NCBI RefSeq assembly: GCF_025370775.1
Contig: NZ_JAMXEX010000005.1
Span: 239,880 to 303,879, forward strand
Direction of reading: 5' to 3'
Length of the DNA stretch: 64,000 bases
Source: Ancylothrix sp. D3o
GTDB taxonomy: Bacteria; Cyanobacteriota; Cyanobacteriia; Cyanobacteriales; Oscillatoriaceae
Below the pieces are notes generated by a model, which was given only the letters and a program-made list of their open reading frames with translations, ran no database searches and was not told the DNA's origin. The position numbers were made by a program, and so were the translations under genes. Each line of letters opens with the position of its first letter. Position 1 is the first letter of the stretch. This document shows positions 54,601 through 62,303 of the stretch, piece after piece.

Positions 54601-56448
54601 TTTGCCTAACCGGCTCGCCCATTCATTATAAACCGGCAAGACAACAGGCAAGACATAACGAGTGCGAATAGAAGATTGTTTAAGAGCAGGAACTAAGCCG
54701 GCTGTAATGATAGAACTTTTGCCGACTCCAGAGGCACCGTGAATAATGGTTAGGGTGTATTGATGGCTATTAATTCTAATTTTTAAATTTTCTATATCTT
54801 GTTGCCGGCCAGAGGCAATAATTTCGCGGGAAACACTACCTTGGGGGGCTAAATAGGCAACGGCGGGGTTTAAGGCTGCGTGTTGCGGTTGCAGGCGAAC
54901 TGCGCCTATAAATGCTCGCAAACCATATTGTTGTTCGACAGAGCGCTGTTGTTGTTTGATGGCAAAAGCGGTGAGATAATCGCCTTCTTCAAAATACAAG
55001 TTTCGCAAAATTTCTAGGATGCGAATATAGCGCTGAGTATCATAACGTGGATCGCTATTTTTTAAGCCATTTTCTAATAAATTTGCTGCCCTTTGTATGT
55101 TTTGTTTAGCTTCTTCTTCTTGGTTTAAATGGCGATTTGCTTTGACTAAACATAAGCGAAACATTTGCTCCCACAAAAACGGGTAAAGATCGGGATGATT
55201 TTCTAAAGAAGAGGCTTGATTTAAGCTTTCTATGGCGAGTAGGGATGCTTGTTTGGCATCTTCCCACCGGCCTTGCTCAACGGCGACTTTTGCCAAAAAT
55301 CCATAATCTTGTGAGAGGCGCAGAGGGTGCTGATAGGTTTGATGAAGTTTGGCTGATTTTTCGGCGATGATTTTTAAGGTATCCCAATCATTTTGGCGGA
55401 GTAAAATTTCTCCCAAATGACTTATTAATATTGCTACCAAATCGGGCCGGTTTACGTTCTCAAAAGTCTGGATGCCTTCTTGATAAAATTGGCGAGCTAA
55501 ATTCCAGTAATGGTGTTTTTGGGCCGGAGATTTTTCGGCTTGACGCCCATAGCACAAGCCGATATGAAATAAAACAATTCCTTGATAAACTGGCCGAATT
55601 TCCGGGGCTATTTCTGGGCTTTCGTTTTGGAGGGGCAATTCTCCTGGTTTCCCCTGAGCTTGTCGAAGGGTGGTTGCGCCGGTTGGGGAAAGAGGTTCTT
55701 GCTGCCAAAATTGCAAGCTTTGTTGATAGAAATTGAGCGCTTGATCGAGTTGATCGCGGGCATAGGCATCTCGACCCTGCACAAATTCTACACCGGCTTG
55801 CAGTTCAGAATTAAGGGGGATTTGCAATCTTTGTAAATCGGTGAGGGCTGATTGAAATTCTGTCCAACCTTGCTCACCCAAAATACTAAAATTAGGGGGA
55901 ATTTTCCCATTGGTGTTGCCGGTGGCGGCGGTAAAAATTGTGGTGATTTTTTCGCGTAAATTGGCTAAAAGCTGGTCGCCAGTGAGGTAAAATTTAACAC
56001 TCGTACTCCAACTTTCAATATCAGGAGAACGCCGGATAAGTTGGGGGTGAATTTCGTCGTTTATCCACAACAAAAAGGGATAGGAGCAGTCTTGATTAAA
56101 TTTTGGCCGATCAAGGTTCATTGACACGATGGCTTCATCTAAAGCTCTCAGATGTTCTAAACCAAAAAGCAGTAAAGCTTGGGGAATTTCCCCGGCCAAA
56201 ATAGTTTGTAAGGTGTCATAAACTTTTGTGGTTGAGGGAGGCAAATAAATTTCTCGCAGTTCAATATCGCAGCGTTGTCGAAGTTCGCTCACCATTTGCC
56301 GGCGCAATGTTTCATAGTTGCACCTAACTAAAATTAGCGAAAATTCTCCCTCACCAAAAAAGATCGCTCGATACAGGGTTTCTATGGAACTCTGGTTGCG
56401 AGCGATAATTTCTTCATCTGGGTTTGAAGCGTTTTTAGGCAGTATCAT
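51646..56448 (-). CDS. Giant STAND NTPase with 14 WD40 repeats, soluble paralogue
   Basis: A 1600-aa paralogue of the gene at 45684-50669 with the same order: a degenerate NTPase-like N-terminus (SLILVRCNYETLRRQM, ALLLFGLEHLRALDEAI, FLLWINDEIHPQL), a TPR-like region to about 490, the nSTAND core (Walker A ITIIHGASGVGKSSIITAG near 570, Walker B LNVLIFDQFEEFFW), then fourteen WD40 repeats from about 983 to 1590. Unlike its paralogue there is no transmembrane helix between core and propellers; a Gln/Glu-rich coiled coil takes its place. Its ATG overlaps the stop of the upstream ATPase gene (ATGA), so the two are translationally coupled. Residues encoded near 55650 include a repeat-derived insertion. 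Confidence 0.9.
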   Translation of the reverse strand: MILPKNASNPDEEIIARNQSSIETLYRAIFFGEGEFSLILVRCNYETLRRQMVSELRQRCDIELREIYLPPSTTKVYDTLQTILAGEIPQALLLFGLEHLRALDEAIVSMNLDRPKFNQDCSYPFLLWINDEIHPQLIRRSPDIESWSTSVKFYLTGDQLLANLREKITTIFTAATGNTNGKIPPNFSILGEQGWTEFQSALTDLQRLQIPLNSELQAGVEFVQGRDAYARDQLDQALNFYQQSLQFWQQEPLSPTGATTLRQAQGKPGELPLQNESPEIAPEIRPVYQGIVLFHIGLCYGRQAEKSPAQKHHYWNLARQFYQEGIQTFENVNRPDLVAILISHLGEILLRQNDWDTLKIIAEKSAKLHQTYQHPLRLSQDYGFLAKVAVEQGRWEDAKQASLLAIESLNQASSLENHPDLYPFLWEQMFRLCLVKANRHLNQEEEAKQNIQRAANLLENGLKNSDPRYDTQRYIRILEILRNLYFEEGDYLTAFAIKQQQRSVEQQYGLRAFIGAVRLQPQHAALNPAVAYLAPQGSVSREIIASGRQQDIENLKIRINSHQYTLTIIHGASGVGKSSIITAGLVPALKQSSIRTRYVLPVVLPVYNEWASRLGKKLAESFLERCGIEITPPDSPAQILEFLQETANRNLLNVLIFDQFEEFFWTCNDLEIKLQFYRFLNNCLNLPFVKIILSMRTDCLHYLLEAPQRIHLEAIDNDILSKDILYCLGNFSPSQAKTLIQTLSENAQLYLQPELIEQFVVDLTDNNGEIRPIELQIAGYQLQTKKVRTLAQYQKKGPKEKLVADYLEEVIHDCGPENEPAARMVLYLLTDENNLRPLKTYAQLAAELGEDTRKIEVVLEILVQSGITFLVKESEVDFYQLIHDYLVPLIRHRQETELQTELRFTKEQLRQVLHQEQQERNRAEIAEIEALSSLSQVMLLSHDELGALQAIVKAGQRLKETHSSEILKQKTIEKLRQTLAQVREKNRLQGHQDWVTEVVYSPDGQILASASADATVKLWQTDGTEILTFREHQEWVNSISFSPDGQMIASASWDKTLKIWHLDGSLIVSLDKHNDRLYSVSFSPDGCLLAAGSADGKVTLWNVQEGWTENKILGGHIGGANHLSFSPDGEILAVACGNNQIKLWKKDGSLLTEILAHSERVWKVAFSPDGRLLASASADNTVKIWLLETTGMILQTTLDNYQNWATSISFSPDGQRLATGSWDNTVKIWYLTQSGVPVLQATFYGHTDKVNSVCFSKDGITLASAGADKIIRLWHTDGNCVQTLLGHQGNVLGVNFSRDGEFIATAGFDKTIKFWKRNGALLATLGGHEDWVKRVVFSPTGNLFLSASADNTVKIWQFQPPQNLPILQTSLSEHQDWVTALAFRPDGLRFVSASADKTIKVYSLEGTVLQTLTGHTDKVWAVSFSADGKVLASGSWDRTVKLWNLETGKFISWEAHTDRVFSVCFSPKEKLLASAGGDKFIKIWQIEETNEPVLLQSWPAHSDRIVDVCFSPDGKILASASADHTVKLWKLDGTELQTFAGHKDMVFQVCFSEKENILASAGGDGTVKLWDLGSIEPQALDLDGLLLRGSNWLADFLKDN
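55651..55670. repeat. Dispersed palindromic element inside the STAND coding region
   Basis: CCCCTGAGCTTGTCGAAGGG is a well-known repeat seen in many bacterial genomes. Here it is in frame on the minus strand and encodes TLRQAQGKPG within the linker of the TPR region, giving a peptide insertion absent from the paralogue. Confidence 0.8.
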
Positions 56449-57803
56449 TTTTGAAATTCTTTTGCCTCTGCCAAAATAGGGTTGACATCATACCACCGGC
56501 CTTGATCGTTGTTATATTCAAAAACATACATACTGCGTAACAAAATTTGGTATTCTGTTTCGCCGCGAACATTTTTATGTTGGGCGACCTGACGCAGCAA
56601 TTCCCATTCTTCAGGGTCAATAGATCGCGTTAGTTCGTTACAGCGTTCACGGATGACACTTTCTAAACGTTGGCGATTAATTGGCGGATCTCCTTTTTGC
56701 AAACAACGATACAACAATCCTAGCAAATTACGGACATGACCGCCACTGACCCGACAAAGCCGGTCTAATGTTTCTTGACTATCAAATACTTCGCTTACTA
56801 AATCAAGTCGCTGATTTTTTTCCAGTTCAGGAAAAGCGCGAGCTAGTACCATTTGCCCTAATAATTCTATGCCTTCATTGCAATCACTTCCGTCGGATAA
56901 TTGCGCCGGTACCATTGGCAAAACTTTGGCTCCCATGCCTTTGCCTAAGCGATAAATAACGGAACTATAATCATTAGAAAAAGTTAAGGCAAGGGGAATA
57001 GTATAAACCACATGGCAGTTAAGTTTACTAAGTTGCTCGCCCCGGTCTACAAACAAATATTCTGGCAAACTTCTTCCGGTTTGTAAGCGGCGGTTATCCA
57101 CGCGGTCTAAGTTATCAACAATTACCACCAATCCTTGTTTACCGCGTCTTTGTAATTCCCGATTGGCCGGTTCTAAGAGTTCCCGGTTAATCGCTTCTTC
57201 GATGTTTTTTGTACGCGGTTCCAAATATTCTCTTAACCAGCTTCTTACATCAGGACTCGCCTTTGCTTGAGCAGTAATTTTGGCAATTCCTGTGGATAAA
57301 GAAAACTTGCCCTCGCTGCCACCGCTGAGAGTTCCAATCCCCGGAAGATTAGCTTCAGCGCTGATATCAATGCGGGTATTTAATAAGTCTTTTGCTCCTT
57401 TTAATAAGGCTTTAAAACCTTGCGGTTGTAAGGCAATATCTATTTTTTCAATACTTTCGCTGACTTGGCGAGCAATACTGAGAAAAATATCACTCACATC
57501 AACATCGCTCATTTCTAAGTCTTGAGTAGACTCAAAATAAACAACATGAAAACCTTTATTTTCCAGTTCGGATCGCAGTCTCAAAAGTTCCGTTGATTTG
57601 CCGCAACCAATATGACCACTAAATAGCTGACAAGTAGGTTCATCAGCTAGTAATAATGAAATTGTCCGCTCAATTTCTTCGATAGTTTGACCGCCGCGCA
57701 CGGCTCCAAAATCAATGTAATATTGTTGGTCTTCGCGGTTTTTTAAGTCGAGCACTTTGGCCGGGTTACAAGCTCGATAAAATCTTCTTAGGTCTAGTCC
57801 CAT
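56445..57803 (-). CDS. AAA-type P-loop ATPase coupled to the STAND gene
   Basis: A 452-aa stand-alone ATPase related to the Orc/Cdc6-KAP-STAND group. Walker A LFSGHIGCGKSTELLRLR lies near residue 66, Walker B GLVVIVDNLDRVDNRR near 228 and a sensor-like NCHVVYTIPLAL near 265. The C-terminal region (SGGHVRNLLGLLYRCL, then LLRSMYVFEYNNDQGRWYDVNP) resembles a lid plus winged helix. A Gly/Ser-rich insert lies between Walker A and B. The ATG at 57803 is preferred: aaggaaaa precedes it, and the longer frame to 57902 lacks family similarity. The stop overlaps the start of the STAND gene, so the products are made together and may interact as sensor and transducer. Confidence 0.88.
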   Translation of the reverse strand: MGLDLRRFYRACNPAKVLDLKNREDQQYYIDFGAVRGGQTIEEIERTISLLLADEPTCQLFSGHIGCGKSTELLRLRSELENKGFHVVYFESTQDLEMSDVDVSDIFLSIARQVSESIEKIDIALQPQGFKALLKGAKDLLNTRIDISAEANLPGIGTLSGGSEGKFSLSTGIAKITAQAKASPDVRSWLREYLEPRTKNIEEAINRELLEPANRELQRRGKQGLVVIVDNLDRVDNRRLQTGRSLPEYLFVDRGEQLSKLNCHVVYTIPLALTFSNDYSSVIYRLGKGMGAKVLPMVPAQLSDGSDCNEGIELLGQMVLARAFPELEKNQRLDLVSEVFDSQETLDRLCRVSGGHVRNLLGLLYRCLQKGDPPINRQRLESVIRERCNELTRSIDPEEWELLRQVAQHKNVRGETEYQILLRSMYVFEYNNDQGRWYDVNPILAEAKEFQK

Positions 57804-58157
57804 AAATTTTCCTTTTTTTGTTGTGTCCGTCTGGGGTTCGGCGGCTATGATTAGTGAGTATTCATCCTCAATAAAAATACTCCCCGTTTCTATTTTGCAC
57901 AATCGGCAGTCTAATTGCGCTGTTGGCTGTGCCGGTTGTCCAGATGGTCTTTTCTCTTTAGATTTTAAGGTTTATATTTTAAATTGGAGTTTGGGCTGGC
58001 TGCGAGTTAAGCTAGTGATGTGTCAATGCGGGTGGATGCTCCCCCAAATTGGGGGCAAGTGAACTACAAATTGCTTTTCAGGACACTTGACAAAATGGCA
58101 CACTTGTTGTGTTGTTATTTCCTCCCAATCCCCCATCCCCAATCCCCGATTCCCAAA
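57804..58157. other. Divergent intergenic region (AAA ATPase / ArsA-like)
   Basis: 354 bp with no gene; it must contain both divergent promoters. The open frame upstream of 58158 (from 58020) is not supported, since the family N-terminus starts at 58158. The right end is the C-rich heptad array. Confidence 0.45.
58124..58157 (+). repeat. Heptanucleotide repeat abutting the ArsA-like start
   Basis: cccaatc, ccccatc, cccaatc, cccgatt and cccaaaa run head to tail from 58124; the last base of the fifth unit is the A of the ATG at 58158. This is the classical C-rich STRR class of cyanobacteria. Confidence 0.8.
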
Positions 58158-60068
58158 ATGCTTTTATCACCAAATTTTCATCGTCTTAAGTTAATTCTCT
58201 TCACCGGCAAAGGTGGTGTAGGTAAAACAACTCTTTCCTGCGGGTTTGCTCGCGCTTTGGCAAAGCAATTTCCCACCGAAAAAATCCTCTTGGTTTCCAC
58301 AGATCCGGCGCATTCTTTGGGCGATATTTTGCAATTGTCGGTGGGTTCAGATGCCGAAATGATGCCTGATATTCCTAATTTATATGTGCAAGCTTTTGAT
58401 GCCGAATTATTGCTAAAAGAGTTCAAAGGAAAATATGGAAAAATCCTAGAAACTTTAGTTGAACGCGGCAGTTTTGTTGAAGGGGAAGACCTCACACCGG
58501 CCTGGGATATGAGTTGGCCTGGGTTAGATGAATTAATGGGGTTATTGGAAATTCAACGTTTATTTACAGAAAATTTGTTTGACCGCGTGATAGTAGATAT
58601 GGCACCCACCGGCCATGCTTTGAACCTTTTAGGTTTAATGGATTTTCTCGATAATTTACTGGTTGCTTTAGAGCTTTTTCAAGAAAAACACCGTGTGATT
58701 AGTCGCTCGTTTGTGGGTCGTTATAATCCCGATGATAGCGATGCTTGGTTAGATAAAATGAAGCAAGATTTAACAGCCGGCAGAAGTTTAATTCAAGACC
58801 AAAATCATACCGCTTGTTTGGTGGTGGCAATCGCCGAAGCAATGAGTTATTTTGAAAGTCAACGTTTAGTGGAACAATTGCAGATTTTAAAGATTGCCAG
58901 CCAAGGATTTTTTGTTAATAGAATTCTCAGCGATAAATCGCTTAATTCTATGAGCGTTAGGAACTTACATCGCTATGGTGAACAGCAGCTTATCCTAGAA
59001 AAATTTACATCTATTGCTGGAGAAATGCCGGTGTTTATTGTTCCTGAATTAACCAAAGAACCATTAGGGGTAAATGCTTTAGATGATTTAATTTCTCAAA
59101 TTGTGCCTTATTCGCCATCAAGTTTACCTTTAACTTTGCCTTCTTTAGAAATTTTCCTGCCGGAAAAAGTGCTGCCTAGTTTTAATGATTTTATTACAGA
59201 AAAACGTCGGTTAATTATTGTGGGGGGGAAAGGAGGTGTGGGAAAAACTACTGTTGCGGCGGCGATTGGTTGGGCAATGGCAGAAAAATATCCAGACAAA
59301 CAAATTCGGATTATTTCAATTGATCCGGCGCATTCTTTAGGAGATGCTTTTGCTGTAAAATTAGGACACGAACCGAGTTTAATTACTCAAAATTTAAGCG
59401 CTCAAGAGGTAGATTCTGAGATTATTTTAAATCAATTTCGAGAGGATTATCTGTTGGAGTTGGCAGAAATGATGAGTGGTGATTCGGGCGATGAAAATAG
59501 CGCAATAAAACTTGCCTATGGGCCGCAAGCATGGCGACAAATTGTTTCCCAAGCCTTACCAGGAATGGATGAGATGTTGTCAGTGGTGGAGGTGATGAGG
59601 TTGTTAGAAAAAAACGAAATTGATTTGATTATTTTGGATACAGCACCGACGGGTCATTTATTGAGGTTCTTGGAAATGCCGGCGGCGATGAGTGATTGGT
59701 TGGCGTGGATTTTTAAGTTATGGATTAAGTATCAAGATGTGTTGGGAAGAGTGGATTTTATGAGCCGGCTTCGGAGTTTGCGAACTTCAATTGTTCAGGC
59801 CCAAAAAAAGTTAAAAGATGGGGAATATACAGAGTTTATTGGAGTTGTGCAAGCAGAAGCGGCAATTTTTGCAGAACAGGCGCGTTTATCAGAGTCGCTG
59901 GAAAAAATGGGAGTTGAACAGCGCTTTGTGGTACATAATCGTTATGATGGAAATGTTGAAATTGATGGCTCATTGCTGGCAGGAAAAACGGTGGTGAGGT
60001 TGCCGGTTTTACCGCGCAGTGTTGAAGCTATGCGATTGATTGAAATGGCATCAAATTTACTATTTTAG
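58158..60068 (+). CDS. Tandem ArsA/Get3-family ATPase
   Basis: A 636-aa protein with two fused ArsA/GET3 ATPase domains. Domain 1: GKGGVGKTTLSCGFARALA near residue 16, VSTDPAHSLGD, and VDMAPTGHALNLLGL. Domain 2: GGKGGVGKTTVAAAIGWAMA near 354, SIDPAHSLGDAF, and LDTAPTGHLLRFLE. Domain 1 has DMAPTGH where the family has DTAPTGH. Get3 proteins target tail-anchored membrane proteins and ArsA drives arsenite export. No arsB or ars operon is nearby, so a targeting or chaperone role is more likely. The ATG at 58158 is chosen because it gives a family-like N-terminus (FHRLKLILFTGKGGVGKTT). Confidence 0.9.
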   Translation: MLLSPNFHRLKLILFTGKGGVGKTTLSCGFARALAKQFPTEKILLVSTDPAHSLGDILQLSVGSDAEMMPDIPNLYVQAFDAELLLKEFKGKYGKILETLVERGSFVEGEDLTPAWDMSWPGLDELMGLLEIQRLFTENLFDRVIVDMAPTGHALNLLGLMDFLDNLLVALELFQEKHRVISRSFVGRYNPDDSDAWLDKMKQDLTAGRSLIQDQNHTACLVVAIAEAMSYFESQRLVEQLQILKIASQGFFVNRILSDKSLNSMSVRNLHRYGEQQLILEKFTSIAGEMPVFIVPELTKEPLGVNALDDLISQIVPYSPSSLPLTLPSLEIFLPEKVLPSFNDFITEKRRLIIVGGKGGVGKTTVAAAIGWAMAEKYPDKQIRIISIDPAHSLGDAFAVKLGHEPSLITQNLSAQEVDSEIILNQFREDYLLELAEMMSGDSGDENSAIKLAYGPQAWRQIVSQALPGMDEMLSVVEVMRLLEKNEIDLIILDTAPTGHLLRFLEMPAAMSDWLAWIFKLWIKYQDVLGRVDFMSRLRSLRTSIVQAQKKLKDGEYTEFIGVVQAEAAIFAEQARLSESLEKMGVEQRFVVHNRYDGNVEIDGSLLAGKTVVRLPVLPRSVEAMRLIEMASNLLF

Positions 60069-60126
60069 GTTGGGTATTTAGCTAAACCAAATCCCAGTTT
60101 TACCATTAAAGTTACAAATTTACCAA

Positions 60127-60597
60127 ATGATAAATTCAGAAAAAGCAACTTTTGCCTGCGGCTGTTTTTGGAAAGTAGAAGATACTTTTCGCAGCTTAAA
60201 AGGAGTAATTTCAACTTGTGCCGGCTACACCGGCGGTCATTGGCCAAACCCTTGTTATTTAGACGTTTGTGCTCGCGTCACCGGCCATGCAGAAGCGGTG
60301 CAAATAGAATACGACGCGAATATTATTAGTTATGAGCAATTATTAGAGGTATTTTGGAATTGCCATGATCCAACACAATTAAACCGGCAAGGGCCAGATC
60401 GAGGTGAGCAGTATCGTTCGGCGATTTTTTACCATACAGCAGAACAGGAAAAATTGGCCAGAGAATCAAAGCGAAAATTACAGATTTCGGGCCGGTATGA
60501 TAAAGAAATTGTGACGCAAATAAAGCAGTGCGGTGAGTTTTATTTAGCCGAGGAATATCACCAACAATATTTAGAAAAAAAACGCCGATTATCGTAG
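60127..60597 (+). CDS. msrA: Peptide methionine sulfoxide reductase MsrA
   Basis: MsrA reduces methionine-S-sulfoxide in oxidised proteins. The 156-aa protein has the catalytic Cys in ACGCFWKVEDTFR near residue 13, then GYTGGHWPNPCYLDV, GHAEAVQIEYD, FWNCHDPTQLNRQGPDRGEQYRS, and a short C-terminus with YHQQYLEKK. The Cys in KQCGEFYLAEEYHQQY may be resolving. It starts 58 bp after the ArsA-like gene on the same strand and may be transcribed with it. Confidence 0.93.
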   Translation: MINSEKATFACGCFWKVEDTFRSLKGVISTCAGYTGGHWPNPCYLDVCARVTGHAEAVQIEYDANIISYEQLLEVFWNCHDPTQLNRQGPDRGEQYRSAIFYHTAEQEKLARESKRKLQISGRYDKEIVTQIKQCGEFYLAEEYHQQYLEKKRRLS

Positions 60598-60940
60598 GGG
60601 CCGGTGTAGGATATAAAAATTTCATAAACCGGCTTTTTGCAGAAGATTTTGGTAGAGAGACAAAAGTTATTTGAAAAACCCGATTTCTTTTGTTGGGAGA
60701 AATGACTCATGCCGTTACCCCTTCCCAGCGGCGCAGGTGGAGTGCCTGTATGCAGACCACCCAAAAGGGGCAACCACAGCCACCGTTTGCCCCTACAGTT
60801 TTATTTATGTTATTTGCAATAGCAAATTAAACCTAATTAACCAAAAAAATATCCTTATAGCATCAAAATCAGCAAAAAAAGCCGGTTGTTCAAACAAACC
60901 GGCCCACAACTCATCAAAAAATCCCATAAACCCCACCTAA
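60598..60940. other. Repeat-bearing gap between msrA and linker gene
   Basis: 343 bp between convergent genes with no gene seen. It contains the G/C-rich repeat at 60757-60798 and CCGG-rich palindromes, and probably the terminators of both neighbours. Confidence 0.45.
60757..60798. repeat. GTAGGGGC-type dispersed repeat
   Basis: Read on the minus strand it begins ctgtaggggcaaacggtgg and continues to a second TTGCCCC-like arm, matching the common cyanobacterial element with GGGGCAA/TTGCCCC arms. No gene overlaps it. Confidence 0.6.
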
Positions 60941-61528
60941 CTAACAACGTAACCGGCGAGAAGAACCAACCAAAGGACGACACCGGCCCCCCGTACAATC
61001 CAAATGCAACTCATGCCAATACAAAGTAGGAATAGCCCAACCACGATCCCCCGCGTGTTCCCTACTTAAAAATTCTGATTCCAAATAATCACTTGGAGAC
61101 TCATAACGCCGGTTACGCCAATAAGGAACCGTAAACGAACCAAACGCCTTACGATACTCATCCGAATCAAGCATTTGAGACACCATCGCCCCCACACCCT
61201 GACGAATTAAAATATCATCATAAAAGCGAATTTCCGACTCATCATGCAACGCCCGACCCAAAAAATGTTTAAACGCATTCTCAATAAACTTAATATTAGA
61301 ACTGCATTCATAAAAACACTTTAAATAAACCGGCGACACCGCCAAATTTTTCAAAAAATGCCGAATCCCCAATTTACCCTTAATAAACCCCTTTTCCAAA
61401 TCAGCCATTTGCTTTCTTTCAAAAGCATAAGGTTGACGTTCTAAAACCTGCGAATAAATTTGCCGTAAAATAGACTCCCTTTCCTCCGCCGAAGCCGTAT
61501 GACTTGTTTTAATCGCTTGCGTTAACAT
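60941..61528 (-). CDS. Phycobilisome linker-domain protein
   Basis: A 195-aa protein consisting of one PBS linker domain (pfam00427 type), with ERESILRQIYSQVLERQPYAFERKQM, then FLKNLAVSPVYLKCFYECSSNIKFIENAFKHFLGRAL and MVSQMLDSDEYRKAFGSFTVPYWRN. It lacks the C-terminal extension of rod linkers and CpcG-type rod-core linkers, but ends in a short basic tail with several Cys and Arg. It should bind phycobiliprotein trimers or hexamers. It is downstream of a divergent phycobiliprotein-like gene on the same strand (95-bp gap), suggesting a dedicated pair and not part of the main phycobilisome operons. Confidence 0.88.
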   Translation of the reverse strand: MLTQAIKTSHTASAEERESILRQIYSQVLERQPYAFERKQMADLEKGFIKGKLGIRHFLKNLAVSPVYLKCFYECSSNIKFIENAFKHFLGRALHDESEIRFYDDILIRQGVGAMVSQMLDSDEYRKAFGSFTVPYWRNRRYESPSDYLESEFLSREHAGDRGWAIPTLYWHELHLDCTGGRCRPLVGSSRRLRC

Positions 61529-61623
61529 AATACCCCTCCCAACTGCTCAATTACGAACAACTTCCTAGACCCTACTTTGTCAAACTTTGTAATAGATGCT
61601 ACACAGATAGAAACGCCAAAATA

Positions 61624-62136
61624 TTAAAAATTTACAGGCATTTTTTGCATCGAAGCCATCAACTTCGGAGGCAAATCTAAAGTTTCCAACATCATATCTA
61701 AATAAGGATTAATCAACTGTTGAGCCGGTGCCGGAAAATGTTCATTAACAACATCTTGCAAACAACGGTACGCCACCAAACAATTAGCATTTTGCCGATA
61801 AGCACTCAAAATATTTGCCTGCCAAAAAAACAAACTTTCCTTAAAAAACTTTTCATCATCCCGCAAAATCGACAAAGCAATATAACGCAAAGCCTCATTC
61901 ATATCATAAACACAGCGCTTGCCATGCTTTTGCATCACATCAGGATTAAGAGGCAGATACTTTTTCAGCGCCAACTGTACCAATTTTTCTCCCTTATCTC
62001 GCAACAAATTATAAGTTTGTACCCGATTAGAAAAGCTTTTTAAATAGCGCTGCACCGGCTGAAGTTCTGCCGAAGTTAAATAACGTCCCTCACTAGAGAG
62101 TGCCAGTTCTTCCAAAGTTGAATTAAGACTACCCAT
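61624..62136 (-). CDS. Divergent phycobiliprotein-like (globin-fold) protein
   Basis: A 170-aa protein of phycobiliprotein length. Family features: an N-terminal helix region with SSEGRYLTSAELQPVQRYLKSF, and the chromophore-helix pattern KRCVYDMNEALRYIALSIL. The ligand-position Cys (residue 75) and the following Asp (CxxD) and Leu-Arg are kept, but the usual Arg two residues after the Cys is replaced by Tyr. The C-terminus (PYLDMMLETLDLPPKL) is family-like. It may carry a bilin or act as an unpigmented partner. With the adjacent linker it could form a small accessory complex. Its true function is unknown. Confidence 0.75.
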   Translation of the reverse strand: MGSLNSTLEELALSSEGRYLTSAELQPVQRYLKSFSNRVQTYNLLRDKGEKLVQLALKKYLPLNPDVMQKHGKRCVYDMNEALRYIALSILRDDEKFFKESLFFWQANILSAYRQNANCLVAYRCLQDVVNEHFPAPAQQLINPYLDMMLETLDLPPKLMASMQKMPVNF

Positions 62137-62303
62137 TTTTCTGTCCTTTTTTAAACCCCACCTTTAGTTTCAGGCAAACACAAATTTATCGCAAGCAATT
62201 GATGTAATTTTTAACATCTCCAGCCCCGTCCGTATTAACTTTTATTAAAAAACATTTCTAAACATCAGTATTTTTACGGATAATTTATCCTTACTCCAGC
62301 AAC

